From: Zanthoxylum bungeanum
Lineage: Eukaryota > Streptophyta > Magnoliopsida > Sapindales > Rutaceae
Assembly (NCBI GenBank): GCA_019454045.1
Contig: SKCR01037644.1
Coordinates: 20,520-84,519 of the forward strand
Direction of reading: 5' to 3'
DNA length: 64,000 bases
Shown here: positions 12,216 to 24,637 of the stretch, one piece after another
Layout: each line of letters starts with the position of its first letter
Position numbering within the stretch: the first letter of the stretch is position 1
Notes under the pieces: generated by a model
The model's input: the letters and a program-made list of their open reading frames with translations, nothing else
What the model was told of the DNA's origin: nothing
Databases searched by the model: none
Position numbers and translations under genes: made by a program

Positions 12216-14117
12216 TGTTGGTTTCTACTATAATCCCAAGATCATTCAAGCATAGAAAAACATGTGAATACATTAAAGAAGTATGGCGGAATCATACTTA
12301 CAATGAGCGGTTTATGGAAGTGTTGAGTTCAAAAATTTCCTCCAAGAATTCGGCCAAGCTCCAAGTTTGATGAAGATGAAGAAGCTCAAGCTTTGAGAGG
12401 ATTCCAAGCTCTTGAGATGGTTTCCCTATCACCTTTTATGATTCTTGTGAGTGCTAGCTCTTGGTAAAATTTTTGCAAAAAATTCACCTCTTCTTCCTCC
12501 TTGTGCATTCGGCAATGAAGAAAAATTGAGAGAGTAAATTGCTTCAAAGTGGCGTGAGTGTGGAGAAAGAGAAGATGTGTGTTGACTTATCAATTTTGAT
12601 TTCAAAAATCAAATAAATGATTTACCAAAGTTTTGGTAAATGTCTTACACAAGCCATCATCAATACAAAGTGTGCAAGGCAAGTCATCATCATTGTCACC
12701 AAAACCCATCACTCAAAGTGACAAGTGATGTGACTTGTGGGCCCACTTGATTCGAAATCCGAGTGGGCCCGCAAACACTCACGGGCTCGAGTTCGCTAAT
12801 TCTGAATTAACAAACTTTCCGTTGCGACGTAATTAAATCAAATTTAATTAAATAATAATGCCAAGCAAAATTACTATTCACGTCGCTAGCGAATTAATTC
12901 TAAATTAATTCATTAACCCGAATTAAAATCCAATTTTAATTCCGCGTCGAAATCTAATTTTGTTTAGTATATCGAATATATTATTTTATTGATAATTCCG
13001 AATTAATCATTTCTCTCTCTTCAAATAGTATTTTATCCCAGATAAAATCTCACCATAATTAATCAACGATTAATTATGCTCGAATCATACGTCATCGGTG
13101 AATCTTTGGGAAGCGACCCAAGAGATCCCTGGATATGTTGGCAGTAAATCCGATCGTCGGACTATCCGAATACGTACGTACCTCGTACTATGTTTTTACT
13201 GATTTACGAGACATGGTTGGCTTCTAGCAAAGCACCGTGCCTACCCAATTATCCAGAAATATTCTTAATGGAATATACGATCTTTTTCAGGCGTAGTATA
13301 CGTAGTATTACGTATAGCGATCCAGTATCGGATGTCACTTGTAAGGCATGGGGCTGGAATAGTGTATGCCCCGTACAAAGCATATATTAGATTACAAGCA
13401 ACTAGTCTATTTAAATCGGATAATCATGACCTTGTCATATTATCCCGATGGTTGCAACCATTTAGAGTACCAGTTCTGTATCCCTACGTAATCATCATCT
13501 CCATATGACTGGAGTGATACTTCCATCTTGACATCACACCCAATACACTACGATTCTCAATAAACCCAGAAGAGGCATACACAGAACCTGTTAAAGTCAT
13601 GGACGACCAAAACAAAAGCGTATTGATTGTCGCAAGTACTAGCGATGTAAGTCTCAGGTTAAGACCAAATACACCTACCCTGATGCGGATTCCCATAGAC
13701 ACATAGTCATACTACCAATGGGATTCTGCGGGGTCTATCCAGAGCGAAGCTGTTTCCGTACCATCGGTAAACACAACCTCCTATCACACTTGCATAAGTA
13801 TCCAATACTTAAATATATGAGAACTATGCCGTTATGCTTCCATAACACGCACAAGTGTGATACTAGTCTATTCCGTATTATCGATGTCCAGTCTTGATAA
13901 TACTACGACTAGGGATATTTAATGATTAAACCTTTATGGATTGATACTGTCTCATATCTTATAATCTGGAACTAATAATAAGGACTTTTATCATTTATAT
14001 ATTTAAGTAATCAAATTACAAAATGATAAAATGCAATTTCATTGCTACATAATTAATTTGTACAAAAACCACAATGTCTTTTACAATAGTGACGCTATGG
14101 GTCATAATTGTCTAACA
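12216..14117 (-). repeat. Copia 3' LTR
   Basis: The LTR is 1902 bp, with plus-strand ends TGTTGGTTTCTAC and TTGTCTAACA. It is highly similar to 27883-29800. The related solo LTRs at 50629 and 60821 share the block around GGGAAGCGACCCA and the terminal GTGACGCTATGGGTCAT block. Confidence 0.93.
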
Positions 14118-14132
14118 ATCTCCCACTTGGCC
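14118..14132 (-). other. Copia polypurine tract
   Basis: The minus strand reads CCAAGTGGGAGAT immediately before the 3' LTR start TGTTAGACA. It primes plus-strand DNA synthesis. Confidence 0.8.
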
Positions 14133-14136
14133 TATA

Positions 14137-17054
14137 GCCAGTCACTCAAGCATCTAATACCTGAACTATGTACATGTCGCTCAAACTTTTGCTGAGGAAT
14201 AGCTTTCGTCAGCGGATCTGCAATGTTATCCTCTGATGCGACCTTCTCGATCTTCACATCGCCACGATGTATGATCTTACGAATCAGATGGAAACGTCGA
14301 AGAACATGCTTGGATCTTTAATGAGACCGCGGTTCCTTAGCCTGCGCTATAGCCCCGTTATTGTCACAATATAATGGAACGGGCTCAACTGCTACTGGAA
14401 CTACTCCTAATCCAATTAGGAATTTTCGGATCCAAACTGCCTCTTTTTCTGCTTCAGCTGCATCAATATACTCTGCTTCTGTTGTTGAATCGGCAACAGT
14501 CTCTTGCTTGGAAGATTTCTAGCTTACTGCTCCGTTGTTCAAACAAAATATGTACCCAGATTGCGACTTGCAGTCATTTTTATCGGTTTGGAAACTTGCA
14601 TCGGTATACCCAGTTACCTCAAGTTCTCCATCTCCATAGATTAAGAAAGCATCCTTAGTTCATCTAAGATACTTTAGGATATTCTTAACCGCCATCCAGT
14701 GACTATCACCTGGATTGGCCTGATAGCGACTACACATGCTCAAAACATAGGAGACATCACAGGTCCGTATATATCATGGCATACATGATCGATCCGACTG
14801 CCGAGGCGAACGGTATCTGACTCATACTGTCTCTCTCATCTTGAGTTTTAGGACACATGTCCTTAGATAGAGTGACGCCATGTGACACTGGCAACAGTCT
14901 CCTCTTGGACTGATCCATGTTGAATCTCTTCAACACTTTGTCAATTGTCATGCTCTGGGAGAGTCCAAGCAGCTTTCTAGATCTATCCCGGTAGATCTTT
15001 ATTCCTAGAATAAAGGCTGCTTCTCCCAGATCTTTCATGGAGAATTTTAATGAAAGCCAAGCTTTCACCGATGTTAACATGGGAATGTCATTGTCAATTA
15101 GCAATACATCGTCAACGTAAAGGACAATGAATGTAAGTGCGCTCCCACTAACCTTCTTATATACACAAGGATCATCCTCGTTTTGAACGAAATCATATTC
15201 TTTTATGATCTCATCAAAAAGTTGGTTCCAAGACCGCGATGCTTGCTTCAATCCATAAATGGATCGATTTAACTTACAAACCTTATTTGCAAGTCTTGGT
15301 ACGACAAAACCGTCAGGCTGTTGCATATAAACATCCTCCAAAAGGTTTCTGTTAAGGAAAGCAGTTTTGACGTCCATCTGCCATATCTCGTAATCGAAAT
15401 ATGCAGCAATAGAAAGCATTATCCGAATGGATTTAATCATGGTAACGGGTGAAAAAGTTTCATCGTAATCGACACCATGTCGTTGACGATACCCCTTCGC
15501 TATAAGCCTAGCTTTGTACGTTTGTACGTAGCCATCCATGTCAGTCTTCTTCTTGAAGACCCATTTGCAACCAATAGGCTTTACGCCTTCTAGTGCATCA
15601 ACCAGTGTCCAAACTTGGTTGGTATACATGGAATCCATTTCAAAATTCATGGCATCTTGCCATAAACTGAAGTTGATACCCTGTATCGTTTTCTCATACG
15701 TAGCCAGCTCGTCTTCCTCAATAAGATTAATATCTACATGAGGTGAGATCAGAAACCAATACCTCTCAGGTTGTTTTTTGACTCTCTCTGACCTACGCAG
15801 TCCTTGTGTATTAGAAGATTGTGGTACAGTCTCATCCCTGATGGACTGTTCATGTTCCGTTGAGGATTCTGTGCCAGGAACAGTATCACTCTGAATTTCA
15901 TCGAGTTCTACTTTCCTCCCACTTATCACTGCATTTATGAATTCCTTCTCAAGGAAATCCGCATGTAGAGTAACAAATACTTTGTTCTCTTGTGGGTGAT
16001 AGAAGTAATATCCTTTGGTTTCCCTAGGATATCCTACAAATAGGCATTTATCCAATTTGGGTTCTAGTTTGGTACCTTCCAAACGTTTGACGTATGCCCA
16101 GCAACCCCAAATCTTCAGGAATGAGAAACCCAGTTTCTTTCCTGTCAATATTTCATACGGAGTATGTTGAACAGACTTTGACGGAACCTTAGTCAAAATA
16201 AGTATTGCACTGTTCAATGCATATCCCCAGAAGGAAATAGGTAGCTCTGTGCGACTCATCATAGACCTTACCATGTCTAACAAAGTTTGGTTTCTCCGTT
16301 CGAACACACCATTTAATTGCGGTGTTCCGGGAGGAGTCTACTGTGCAAGAATACCATATTCTTTCAAGTAATCAAGAAACTCATTGCTTAAGTATTCGCC
16401 ACCACGGTCTGACCGTAATGTCTTAATACTTTTGCCGGTCTGTTTTTCTAGTTAGTGTCGAAACTCTTTGAATTTCTCAAAAGTTTTCGACTTGTGTTTC
16501 ATAAGATACACATAACCATAACGCGATGCATCATCCGTAAAGGTTACGAAATATTCATATCCACCTCTAGCCTGGCTAGACATGGGCCCACAAACGTCAC
16601 TATGAACAAGGGCTAACAGTTCGGTGGCACGTGCACCTTTACCGCTAAAAGGTGATTTAGGCATCTTGCCTAATAAACAAGATTCGTAGACGTCATATGA
16701 ATTTGGATCAAATTCGTCCAAGTACCCACTCTTCGAAAGTGTGGATATGCGTGTCTTGTTTATGTGTCCCAGACGACAATGCCATATATAAGTTTCATCT
16801 TTGTTGCTTACTTTAAGCCTTTTATTTGTTACATTATATGTTTGAGATTGATTTATATTCAAAATATAAAGACCATTATTTACATCAGCTGTGCAAATTT
16901 CTATATCATTTTTATACATAAAACACTCAGTGTTTCTAAATACAAAAGTATACCCGCATTGGGTTAACATAGATACATAAATTATATTCCTAGTCAAACT
17001 AGGTACAAAATAACAGTTTATAAGTTCAAGTACATGCCCCGAGGGCAGTTCCAA
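14137..17054 (-). pseudogene. Copia integrase, reverse transcriptase and RNase H
   Basis: From high to low coordinates: gag-pre-integrase zinc segment (W-H-C-R-L-G-H, about 16780), the integrase core, RT and RNase H. Integrase is interrupted by stops near 16450 and 16340, where E-R-R-N-Q-T-L-L marks the third acidic residue. RT is open at 14757-16307: K-A-R-L-I-A-K-G, Q-M-D-V-K-T-A-F-L and the catalytic L-Y-V-D-D at about 15107 are intact. RNase H continues below 14757 with stops and the T-E-A-E-Y motif. A normal copia pol would be one uninterrupted frame, so this is a pseudogene. The missing upstream half continues at 24638 after the chromovirus. Confidence 0.88.
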
Positions 17055-19011
17055 TGTCACACCCGTCCCCTTAGGTAGGCTAGGGGTGAGACGGAGACTA
17101 GAAACTGGCAGAGTTTCCCCTGTAATATGGGCAAATCCTCCATATACAAGGAAAATCTAAAACTGAAAACTAGCAACATGAAAATTTTTCTTAGGATCTC
17201 CATGATCCAACTCAAATAACATCATAAGGAAATACAATATCCTCAATAACATATAAAGGCTCAATGCCTCACAACACAATACAAGTTTCTCTCAAGAAAT
17301 ACACAACCAGAGTTTAAACTTTGAAACATAACCAGGACATTCTATTGTTGGCACAACCTTTCTCTATAGCAGGAATGATGATGACACAGCAGATGGAAAG
17401 GATGATCTACTAAACTGCTGAACCTGAAATATTAGGGAACGGGGTAAGCTCACGCTTAGTGCAATGGATCACAGCTTAGTGCCGTGGATAATCAAGTAAC
17501 AAACTGGATCGAACAAGCATTTCATAATATACATAAATACATAAGCTGTAAATCAATATCTCAAACCTTTGCTTGAAATCATAAATCTCATTTCTTCATA
17601 AAACTCACTTTGCTCAAGAAATACTCTGAGTAATAAATCACATTTCTCATTTCTCATAAAACTCATATTGCTCAAAAATACTCTGTAATGATAAATCTGT
17701 TTATTCATCTATATGCACAACCTCATGACAAATACGGCAAAGCTGGCAACATGGGGCTTCCCCACGGCAAAACTGGCATCCGGAGCAAACTGGCAACGTA
17801 AGACCTTATCTTACGGCAATAACTGGCAACATGAGACCTTATCTCATGGCAAATATCTGGCAACATATATGTACACGGGGTGCATCCTAACATAAAAATC
17901 ATTTCCAAAATCCATGCTCATATATCTCAAATCATGCAAGTTTCTCATATATCACAAATCATGCTTTCAACATAATCAATATTCGATCCATACCTTATAG
18001 CAAAATATATAAACTTTCTGAAAACAAACTCATTTAATGCATTACCTTAAAATTCATTTAAGAAATCATACATACTATATACTTTTGAAAACATCAATGT
18101 TACAGGTTTATCCACGCACCTGATGAGCTGACTACTGGAAAAAGAAACTAAGCAGCAGGACCGTCCCTGCTTACAGTATCACGATCACCTAACAGACAAA
18201 AGAATTTACTATAAGGAACATAATCCTAACTAGAATAAATGAAAGAATATGCAAGAAACGTGATTCGGTCGTTCTCGCAATCCTAACGAAATTTAAGATT
18301 CGGAGGTCCAAAACTACTCGGAATGGTCTGAAATTCGCGGAGGAGACTCGGGAAGTCGACGGCAAGATTCTGCCTGGCGCGTGGGTTCCACGCGCCACCT
18401 CTCCCGTCCGCGCGTGGGCTTCACGCGTCGCCACTTGAGTGGCGCGTGAGCTTCACGCGCCGGTCCGATCGGAAATTTTCCGACGGCCGAGCGTTCCCCT
18501 CTCTCTCCCGGATCTAATGGCGCTGACGGTTTGTCGATCGGAGTTCCGGATCAACGGGAAATCGAGAAAAACCATAAAAAGTTTCTTACCGAGATTTCTC
18601 TGAAAATTGGAAGTTTCCCGAAATGAAACTACCACCAAAATGATCCTCTCGACGAGATCTACACTTTTCCTTAAGGACTCGGTCGGATTAGAGCTATGAA
18701 TCAGGACCAAAACTTCTCTTCTCTCTTTTTCTTTCTTTTTCTCTTTCTTCTCTCTCCGCTTACGTCTCTCTCTCTGTGTCTCTTATCTTTCTATTCTTAT
18801 TTTTTTTTTTATCTTTTGTATAAGCTTATAGTGTGCGTGTGTGAAATAAATAAATAAATACTAATATGGCAAAATTCGTTTGCCACCCTATACTTAATCT
18901 TAACCGCATCTTTAATTCCAAATTCCACAAACTTAAAAATTTAATCCTTAAATTTCTACCCACCAAAAATAATAAAATAAAATATGGGTAAAAATAATCT
19001 GGGGTGTTACA
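17055..19011 (-). repeat. Chromovirus 3' LTR
   Basis: The LTR is 1957 bp, from TGTCACACCC to GGGTGTTACA on the plus strand, almost identical to 22675-24637. It includes a GC-rich zone with repeated CGCGTGRGCTTCACGCG inverted motifs (18355-18465) and a pyrimidine-rich tract (18715-18810). Confidence 0.97.
17748..17850. other. Three tandem hairpins with compensatory stem changes
   Basis: Units of the form CTGGCAAC-stem-loop-stem-GGCAA. Hairpin 1: TGGGG/CCCCA (17752-17764) with loop CTT. Hairpin 2: CGTAAGA/TCTTACG (17797-17815), loop CCTTA. Hairpin 3: CATGAGA/TCTCATG (17830-17848), loop CCTTA. Between hairpins 2 and 3, two base pairs change on both sides (G:C to A:T and A:T to G:C) while loop and flanks stay constant. 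That pattern fits selection on RNA structure. It is repeated at 23368-23470. Confidence 0.7.
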
Positions 19012-19028
19012 ATCCTCTCCCCCTTAAA
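19012..19028 (-). other. Chromovirus polypurine tract
   Basis: The minus strand reads TTTTAAGGGGGAGAGGAT directly before the LTR start TGTAACACC. It lies between the end of the polyprotein and the 3' LTR. Confidence 0.85.
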
Positions 19029-19047
19029 AGAATTTCGTCCTCGAAAT

Positions 19048-22000
19048 TCACATACCAGAGGGTGGAAACAAATGAGGATATTTATTCCTCATGTCTTCCT
19101 CAAGTTCCCAAGTTGCTTCTGCCTTCGAGTGTTTACCCCATAGGACTTTCACCAAAGGAATCGTCCTATTCCTCAACTGTCTTAACTCTCTAGTTAGAAT
19201 TTCCACTGGTTCTTCAGCGTATGTCAAGTCTTCTCTGACTCTCTCCACTAAAATAGGCCTGACTTTAAGAGTTGCTAACAGAGATCCTGAATCACCAACT
19301 GATAAGTCAACTCTCAAAGATCTAAGTTCCACTAACAACGGCAACTGCAAAACTTCCACATGAGATAGAATACTTGATGACTTTCTACTAAGAGCATCTG
19401 CTACAATATTAGCCTTTCCTGGATGATAATCAATAGTACAGTCATAATCCTTCAATAACTCTATCCATCGCCTCTGTCTCATATTTAACTCCTTCTGTGT
19501 GAGTAAATACTTGAGACTCTTGTGATCCGTGAAGATTTCACATTTCTCTCCATACAAATAATGTCTCCAAATCTTCAGTGCGAATACTACTGCAGCTAAC
19601 TCCAAATCATGAGTAGGATAATTCAATTCATGAGGTCTAAGCTGTCGAGAAGCATAAGATATCACCTTGCCATGCTGCATCAACACACAACCCAAACCTT
19701 TCCTCGAAGCATCACTGTACACCACATATCCACCACTGCCTGATGGAAGAGTAAGCACTGGAGCAGTTGTCAAACATTCCTTAAGTTTATCAAAACTTTG
19801 CTGACATTCCTCAGTCCACACAAATTTTGCATTCTTCCTCAAAAGTTTTGTCAACGGCGCTGCAATGATAGAAAATCCCTGAACAAAACGTCGGTAATAG
19901 CCTGCTAAACCCAAGAAACTCCGTATCTCAGTCGCATTGGTAGGTGGTTCCCAATTAACTACTGCTTCAATCTTATTGGGATCTACTAAAATACCATCTG
20001 CAGAAATGACATGGCCTAAGAAAACAATTCTGTCAAGCCAAAACTCACACTTGCTAAACTTGGCATACAACTTTTTCTCCCTCAGAATCTGCAAAACAAT
20101 TCTCAGATGTTCTTTATGCTCATCTTCACTATCTGAATACACTAAAATATCATCAATGAACACAATAACGAACTTATCCAAATACTGTCTGAATACTCTA
20201 TTCATCAAGTCCATAAAAGCAGCTGGTGCATTAGTTAACCCGAATGGCATTACTAAAAACTCATAATGTCCATAACGAGTTCTAAAAGCCGTCTTAGGTA
20301 TATCTGTTTCCTTCACCTTAAGTTGATGGTACCCGGATCTCAAGTCTATTTTGGAAAATACCTTGGCTCCCCGTAATTGATCAAAAAGATCATCAATCCG
20401 AGGCAAAGGATATTTATTACGAATGGTAACTCTGTTCAATTGCCGATAATCAATACACAATCTCATTGAACCATCTTTCTTCTTCACAAATAACACTGGT
20501 GCACCCCACGGTGAAGAACTAGGTTTTATAAAGCCTTTATCTAGCAGTTCTTGCAATTGTATCTTCAACTCTTTCAACTCTACTGGAGCCATTCTGTAAG
20601 GAGTAAGTGATATAGGAGCTGTACCAGAAATCACATCAATGCAGAAATCAACTTCTCTATCCGGTGGTAAACCAGGTAGTTCATCTGGAAATACATCAAC
20701 AAATTCCCTCACAACAGAAATGTCATGTAACTCTGCTGTACCCATACTGGTATCTACTATATGAGCTAAATAGGCATCACAACCTTTCCGCAACAACTTA
20801 CTGGCTCGCATTGCAGATATCACACATGAAGGAACAAATCTTCTCTCTCCTCTAAAGGAAAAACTTTGCCCATCCAGGCCCTCAAAATTCACAACTTTCT
20901 CATGACAATTCACTGTTGCACGATGATAAGATAACCAATCCATACCCAAAATAACATCAAAATCATGCATCTCCATGCAAATCAAATCTGCTAACAATTC
21001 ATGCTCACCCACATGGATTACACATCCTCTGAAAATTTGCTTAGCAATAATAGAATATCCAACAGGGGTAACAACAACTAATTCACAATCTAACTCACTT
21101 CCGTCTCTATCGGCATGCAATGCAAAAGATTTTGAAACAAAAGAATGTGTAGCACCAGGATCAATAAGTATACGAGCATTTCGACCAAAGATAGACACCA
21201 TACCTGTGATAACCTCTGGTGCTGTTAAAGCTTCCTGTTGTGTCATAGCAAACACTCTGCCCTGGGCTCTAGGTCTGCTGGTCTGACCACCTGGAGCAAC
21301 TCTACCCTGAGCACCCGAACCTGTGGGAACTCCAGAACTCTGACCACGAATCCCACTATGACTAAAATTACCTCTGAAATTCTGAGCTGGAGGAAAAAAA
21401 GTCCTCTGAATCTGTCCAACACTATCACTAACATTAGGACAATTTCTCTTCAAGTGTCCTACTTCTCCACACAAAAAGCAACCTCTGGTACCCAATCTGC
21501 ATTCTCCAGGATGATTCTTTCCACATGTAGGACAGGGTAAAAATCTTCTACCTTGAACTTGGCTTTGTTGGCCACTATAAGTCCCATCAAATGGAGTTCT
21601 CACTGAACTCTGACTAGCTGTGGGTCGGCTTTGCCTCTGTGGTTGCCCAGAACTCATCTGATAACTGCCGCTGGGTCTTGCATCACTCCATTTCCTGCTC
21701 TGATTTCTGTCCCCAAAAGGTCGCTGATCTCTGTTTCTTTTCCTCATCTGATAATCCATCCCAATCTGAAATTCTCTTTCAGCAAACTCTGCCTTTTTAG
21801 CAAAATCTGCCATCTCTGTTAAACTGCCCATTGGAAATAACCGAATCCTGGATCTAATTTCTGCATTCAGACCATTAATAAAATGATCCATCTTGCCCTG
21901 TTCATGATCTTTCAAATGTGGGACAAACTGTACTAACTCATGAAATGCAGTATCATACTGATCTACTGTACGGTTGCCCTGAATCAATCTGTAAAACTCT

Positions 22001-22593
22001 CTCCTCTTCTCATCCATAAAAGCAGAATTCATATAGTTGCTCATGAACTCTTTCTTGAATTTATCCCATGTTAACACATTGGTCTCAGAAAATTTGCCTC
22101 TAACACTTTTCCACCACTTATCAGCTTGCTCTGTCAAAAGTCGGTATACATGATGACACTTCTGCTCATCTGTCAATCTAAGCAACTCAAAAGCTTTCTC
22201 AACTCTATCTAGGAAGTTCCCAGCTACAATGGGATCCTTCCTCCCATCAAACTCAATAGCTCCATTTTCTGTCATTCTTTTGGCAATATTTTCTTCACTA
22301 ACTAATGGAGCTGCCTGGGCTGGACCATGACCATATGCTGGAGGGACAGGAGGAACATTACCACTAGGAGGATGCTGAACTGGAGTACTATCTCCATAAA
22401 CCGAAGCTAAGGAATCTCCTACAACAGGATTAGGGTTCCCCTCAAAAGGTTCCCCGACATAAGAATTAACCTCCTCATCAACTGGAGGTGCCCTAGAAGA
22501 TTGGCCAACATTTGCTATTCTACGAGTGCGGACTCGACCTGCACCCCGAACTCTGGAACGCGGAGGCATCTGAAAACACATGAAAGATGTCAA
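19048..22593 (-). CDS. Chromovirus Gag-Pol polyprotein without integrase
   Basis: An open frame of 1181 codons. The likely start is the internal M-P-P-R at 22569, as in related gags. Domains by residue: gag to about 365; zinc knuckle [14 protein letters not shown] (about 371-385); protease I-D-P-G-A-T-H-S-F (about 476, the D-P-G variant of D-S-G); RT (about 665-830) with F-I-D-D at about 812; RNase H (about 955-1080) with Y-S-D-A-S and D-A-L-S-R. After residue ~1115 the frame passes from the post-RNase H linker straight into a chromodomain (about 1119-1176, with E-E-P-V-E-I-L and L-V-K-V-L-W). The zinc-binding, catalytic and C-terminal integrase parts are missing. The junction near 19231 is in frame and no stop interrupts the ORF. 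The element would need integrase in trans. Confidence 0.95.
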   Translation of the reverse strand: MTSFMCFQMPPRSRVRGAGRVRTRRIANVGQSSRAPPVDEEVNSYVGEPFEGNPNPVVGDSLASVYGDSTPVQHPPSGNVPPVPPAYGHGPAQAAPLVSEENIAKRMTENGAIEFDGRKDPIVAGNFLDRVEKAFELLRLTDEQKCHHVYRLLTEQADKWWKSVRGKFSETNVLTWDKFKKEFMSNYMNSAFMDEKRREFYRLIQGNRTVDQYDTAFHELVQFVPHLKDHEQGKMDHFINGLNAEIRSRIRLFPMGSLTEMADFAKKAEFAEREFQIGMDYQMRKRNRDQRPFGDRNQSRKWSDARPSGSYQMSSGQPQRQSRPTASQSSVRTPFDGTYSGQQSQVQGRRFLPCPTCGKNHPGECRLGTRGCFLCGEVGHLKRNCPNVSDSVGQIQRTFFPPAQNFRGNFSHSGIRGQSSGVPTGSGAQGRVAPGGQTSRPRAQGRVFAMTQQEALTAPEVITGMVSIFGRNARILIDPGATHSFVSKSFALHADRDGSELDCELVVVTPVGYSIIAKQIFRGCVIHVGEHELLADLICMEMHDFDVILGMDWLSYHRATVNCHEKVVNFEGLDGQSFSFRGERRFVPSCVISAMRASKLLRKGCDAYLAHIVDTSMGTAELHDISVVREFVDVFPDELPGLPPDREVDFCIDVISGTAPISLTPYRMAPVELKELKIQLQELLDKGFIKPSSSPWGAPVLFVKKKDGSMRLCIDYRQLNRVTIRNKYPLPRIDDLFDQLRGAKVFSKIDLRSGYHQLKVKETDIPKTAFRTRYGHYEFLVMPFGLTNAPAAFMDLMNRVFRQYLDKFVIVFIDDILVYSDSEDEHKEHLRIVLQILREKKLYAKFSKCEFWLDRIVFLGHVISADGILVDPNKIEAVVNWEPPTNATEIRSFLGLAGYYRRFVQGFSIIAAPLTKLLRKNAKFVWTEECQQSFDKLKECLTTAPVLTLPSGSGGYVVYSDASRKGLGCVLMQHGKVISYASRQLRPHELNYPTHDLELAAVVFALKIWRHYLYGEKCEIFTDHKSLKYLLTQKELNMRQRRWIELLKDYDCTIDYHPGKANIVADALSRKSSSILSHVEVLQLPLLVELRSLRVDLSVGDSGSLLATLKVRPILVERVREDLTYAEEPVEILTRELRQLRNRTIPLVKVLWGKHSKAEATWELEEDMRNKYPHLFPPSGM

Positions 22594-22657
22594 CCGCTAA
22601 AAGACATAGAATGACTTATAAAGAAAACGAAGTGTCTACAGAATCTATGACAACTGG

Positions 22658-22669
22658 GCTCTGATACCA
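22658..22669 (-). other. Chromovirus primer-binding site (tRNA-iMet)
   Basis: The minus strand reads TGGTATCAGAGC, complementary to the 3' end of plant initiator tRNA-Met, five bases inside the 5' LTR. Confidence 0.92.
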
Positions 22670-22674
22670 TTAAA

Positions 22675-24637
22675 TGTCACACCCGTCCCCTTAGGTAGGC
22701 TAGGGGTGAGACGGAGACTAGAAACTGGCAGAGTTTCCCCTGTAATATGGGCAAATCCTCCATATACAAGGAAAATCTAAAACTGAAAACTAGCAACATG
22801 AAAATTTTTCTTAGGATCTCCATGATCCAACTCAAATAACATCATAAGGAAATACAATATCCTCAATAACATATAAAGGCTCAATGCCTCACAACACAAT
22901 ACAAGTTTCTCTCAAGAAATACACAACCAGAGTTTAAACTTTGAAACATAACCAGGACATTCTATTGTTGGCACAACCTTTCTCTATAGCAGGAATGATG
23001 ATGACACAGCAGATGGAAAGGATGATCTACTAAACTGCTGAACCTGAAATATTAGGGAACGGGGTAAGCTCACGCTTAGTGCAATGGATCACAGCTTAGT
23101 GCCGTGGATAATCAAGTAACAAACTGGATCGAACAAGCATTTCATAATATACATAAATACATAAGCTGTAAATCAATATCTCAAACCTTTGCTTGAAATC
23201 ATAAATCTCATTTCTTCATAAAACTCACTTTGCTCAAGAAATACTCTGAGTAATAAATCACATTTCTCATTTCTCATAAAACTCATATTGCTCAAAAATA
23301 CTCTGTAATGATAAATCTGTTTATTCATCTATATGCACAACCTCATGACAAATACGGCAAAGCTGGCAACATGGGGCTTCCCCACGGCAAAACTGGCATC
23401 CGGAGCAAACTGGCAACGTAAGACCTTATCTTACGGCAATAACTGGCAACATGAGACCTTATCTCATGGCAAATATCTGGCAACATATATGTACACGGGG
23501 TGCATCCTAACATAAAAATCATTTCCAAAATCCATGCTCATATATCTCAAATCATGCAAGTTTCTCATATATCACAAATCATGCTTTCAACATAATCAAT
23601 ATTCGATCCATACCTTATAGCAAAATATATAAACTTTCTGAAAACAAACTCATTTAATGCATTACCTTAAAATTCATTTAAGAAATCATACATACTATAT
23701 ACTTTTGAAAACATCAATGTTACAGGTTTATCCACGCACCTGATGAGCTGACTACTGGAAAAAGAAACTAAGCAGCAGGACCGTCCCTGCTTACAGTATC
23801 ACGATCACCTAACAGACAAAAGAATTTACTATAAGGAACATAATCCTAACTAGAATAAATGAAAGAATATGCAAGAAACGTGATTCGGTCGTTCTCGCAA
23901 TCCTAACGAAATTTAAGATTCGGAGGTCCAAAACTACTCGGAATGGTCTGAAATTCGCGGAGGAGACTCGGGAAGTCGACGGCAAGATTCTGCCTGGCGC
24001 GTGGGTTCCACGCGCCACCTCTCCCGTCCGCGCGTGGGCTTCACGCGCCGCCACTTGAGTGGCGCGTGAGCTTCACGCGCCGGTCCGATCGGAAATTTTC
24101 CGACGGCCGAGCGTTCCCCTCTCTCTCCCGGATCTAATGGCGCTGACGGTTTGTCGATCGGAGTTCCGGATCAACGGGAAATCGAGAAAAACCATAAAAA
24201 GTTTCTTACCGAGATTTCTCTGAAAATTGGAAGTTTCCCGAAATGAAACTACCACCAAAATGATCCTCTCGACGAGATCTACACTTTTCCTTAAGGACTC
24301 GGTCGGATTAGAGCTATGAATCAGGACCAAAACTTCTCTTCTCTCTTTTTCTTTCTTTTTCTCTTTCTTCTCTCTCTCGCTTACGTCTCTGACTCTCTGT
24401 GTCTCTTATCTTTCTATTCTTATTTTTTTTTTTTTTATCTTTTGTATAAGCTTATAGTGTGCGTGTGTGAAATAAATAAATAAATACTAATATGGCAAAA
24501 TTCGTTTGCCACCCTATACTTAATCTTAACCGCATCTTTAATTCCAAATTCCACAAACTTAAAAATTTAATCCTTAAATTTCTACCCACCAAAAATAATA
24601 AAATAAAATATGGGTAAAAATAATCTGGGGTGTTACA
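22675..24637 (-). repeat. Chromovirus 5' LTR
   Basis: The LTR is 1963 bp and collinear with 17055-19011 with only a few differences. It contains the same three-hairpin array (23368-23470). On the minus strand this LTR would carry the promoter. Confidence 0.97.

Larger units (their letters stand above)
17055..24637 (-). mobile_element. Chromovirus (Ty3/gypsy) lacking integrase, very recent insertion
   Basis: A 7583-bp element with near-identical LTRs (17055-19011 and 22675-24637), a perfect TCCAA target duplication, a tRNA-iMet type primer site, a polypurine tract and a single open polyprotein frame. The chromodomain at the C-terminus points to the Tekay/Del-type chromoviruses. Integrase is absent through an in-frame deletion. 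A full element of this type would be about 1.3 kb or more longer. LTR differences that I see are one C/T change (18428 against 24048), a changed GA in a CT tract and T-run length, implying very recent movement. Confidence 0.95.

Noticed and set aside
18189..18710. Minus-strand ORFs of 81 and 85 codons in the chromovirus LTR, repeated at 23809-24330
   Set aside because: Duplicated only because the LTRs are duplicated. Composition is low complexity and no protein motif is visible.
21238..21540. Plus-strand ORFs of 60-110 codons between 19000 and 22000
   Set aside because: They lie antisense to the intact chromovirus polyprotein and have no domain; shadows of the coding strand.
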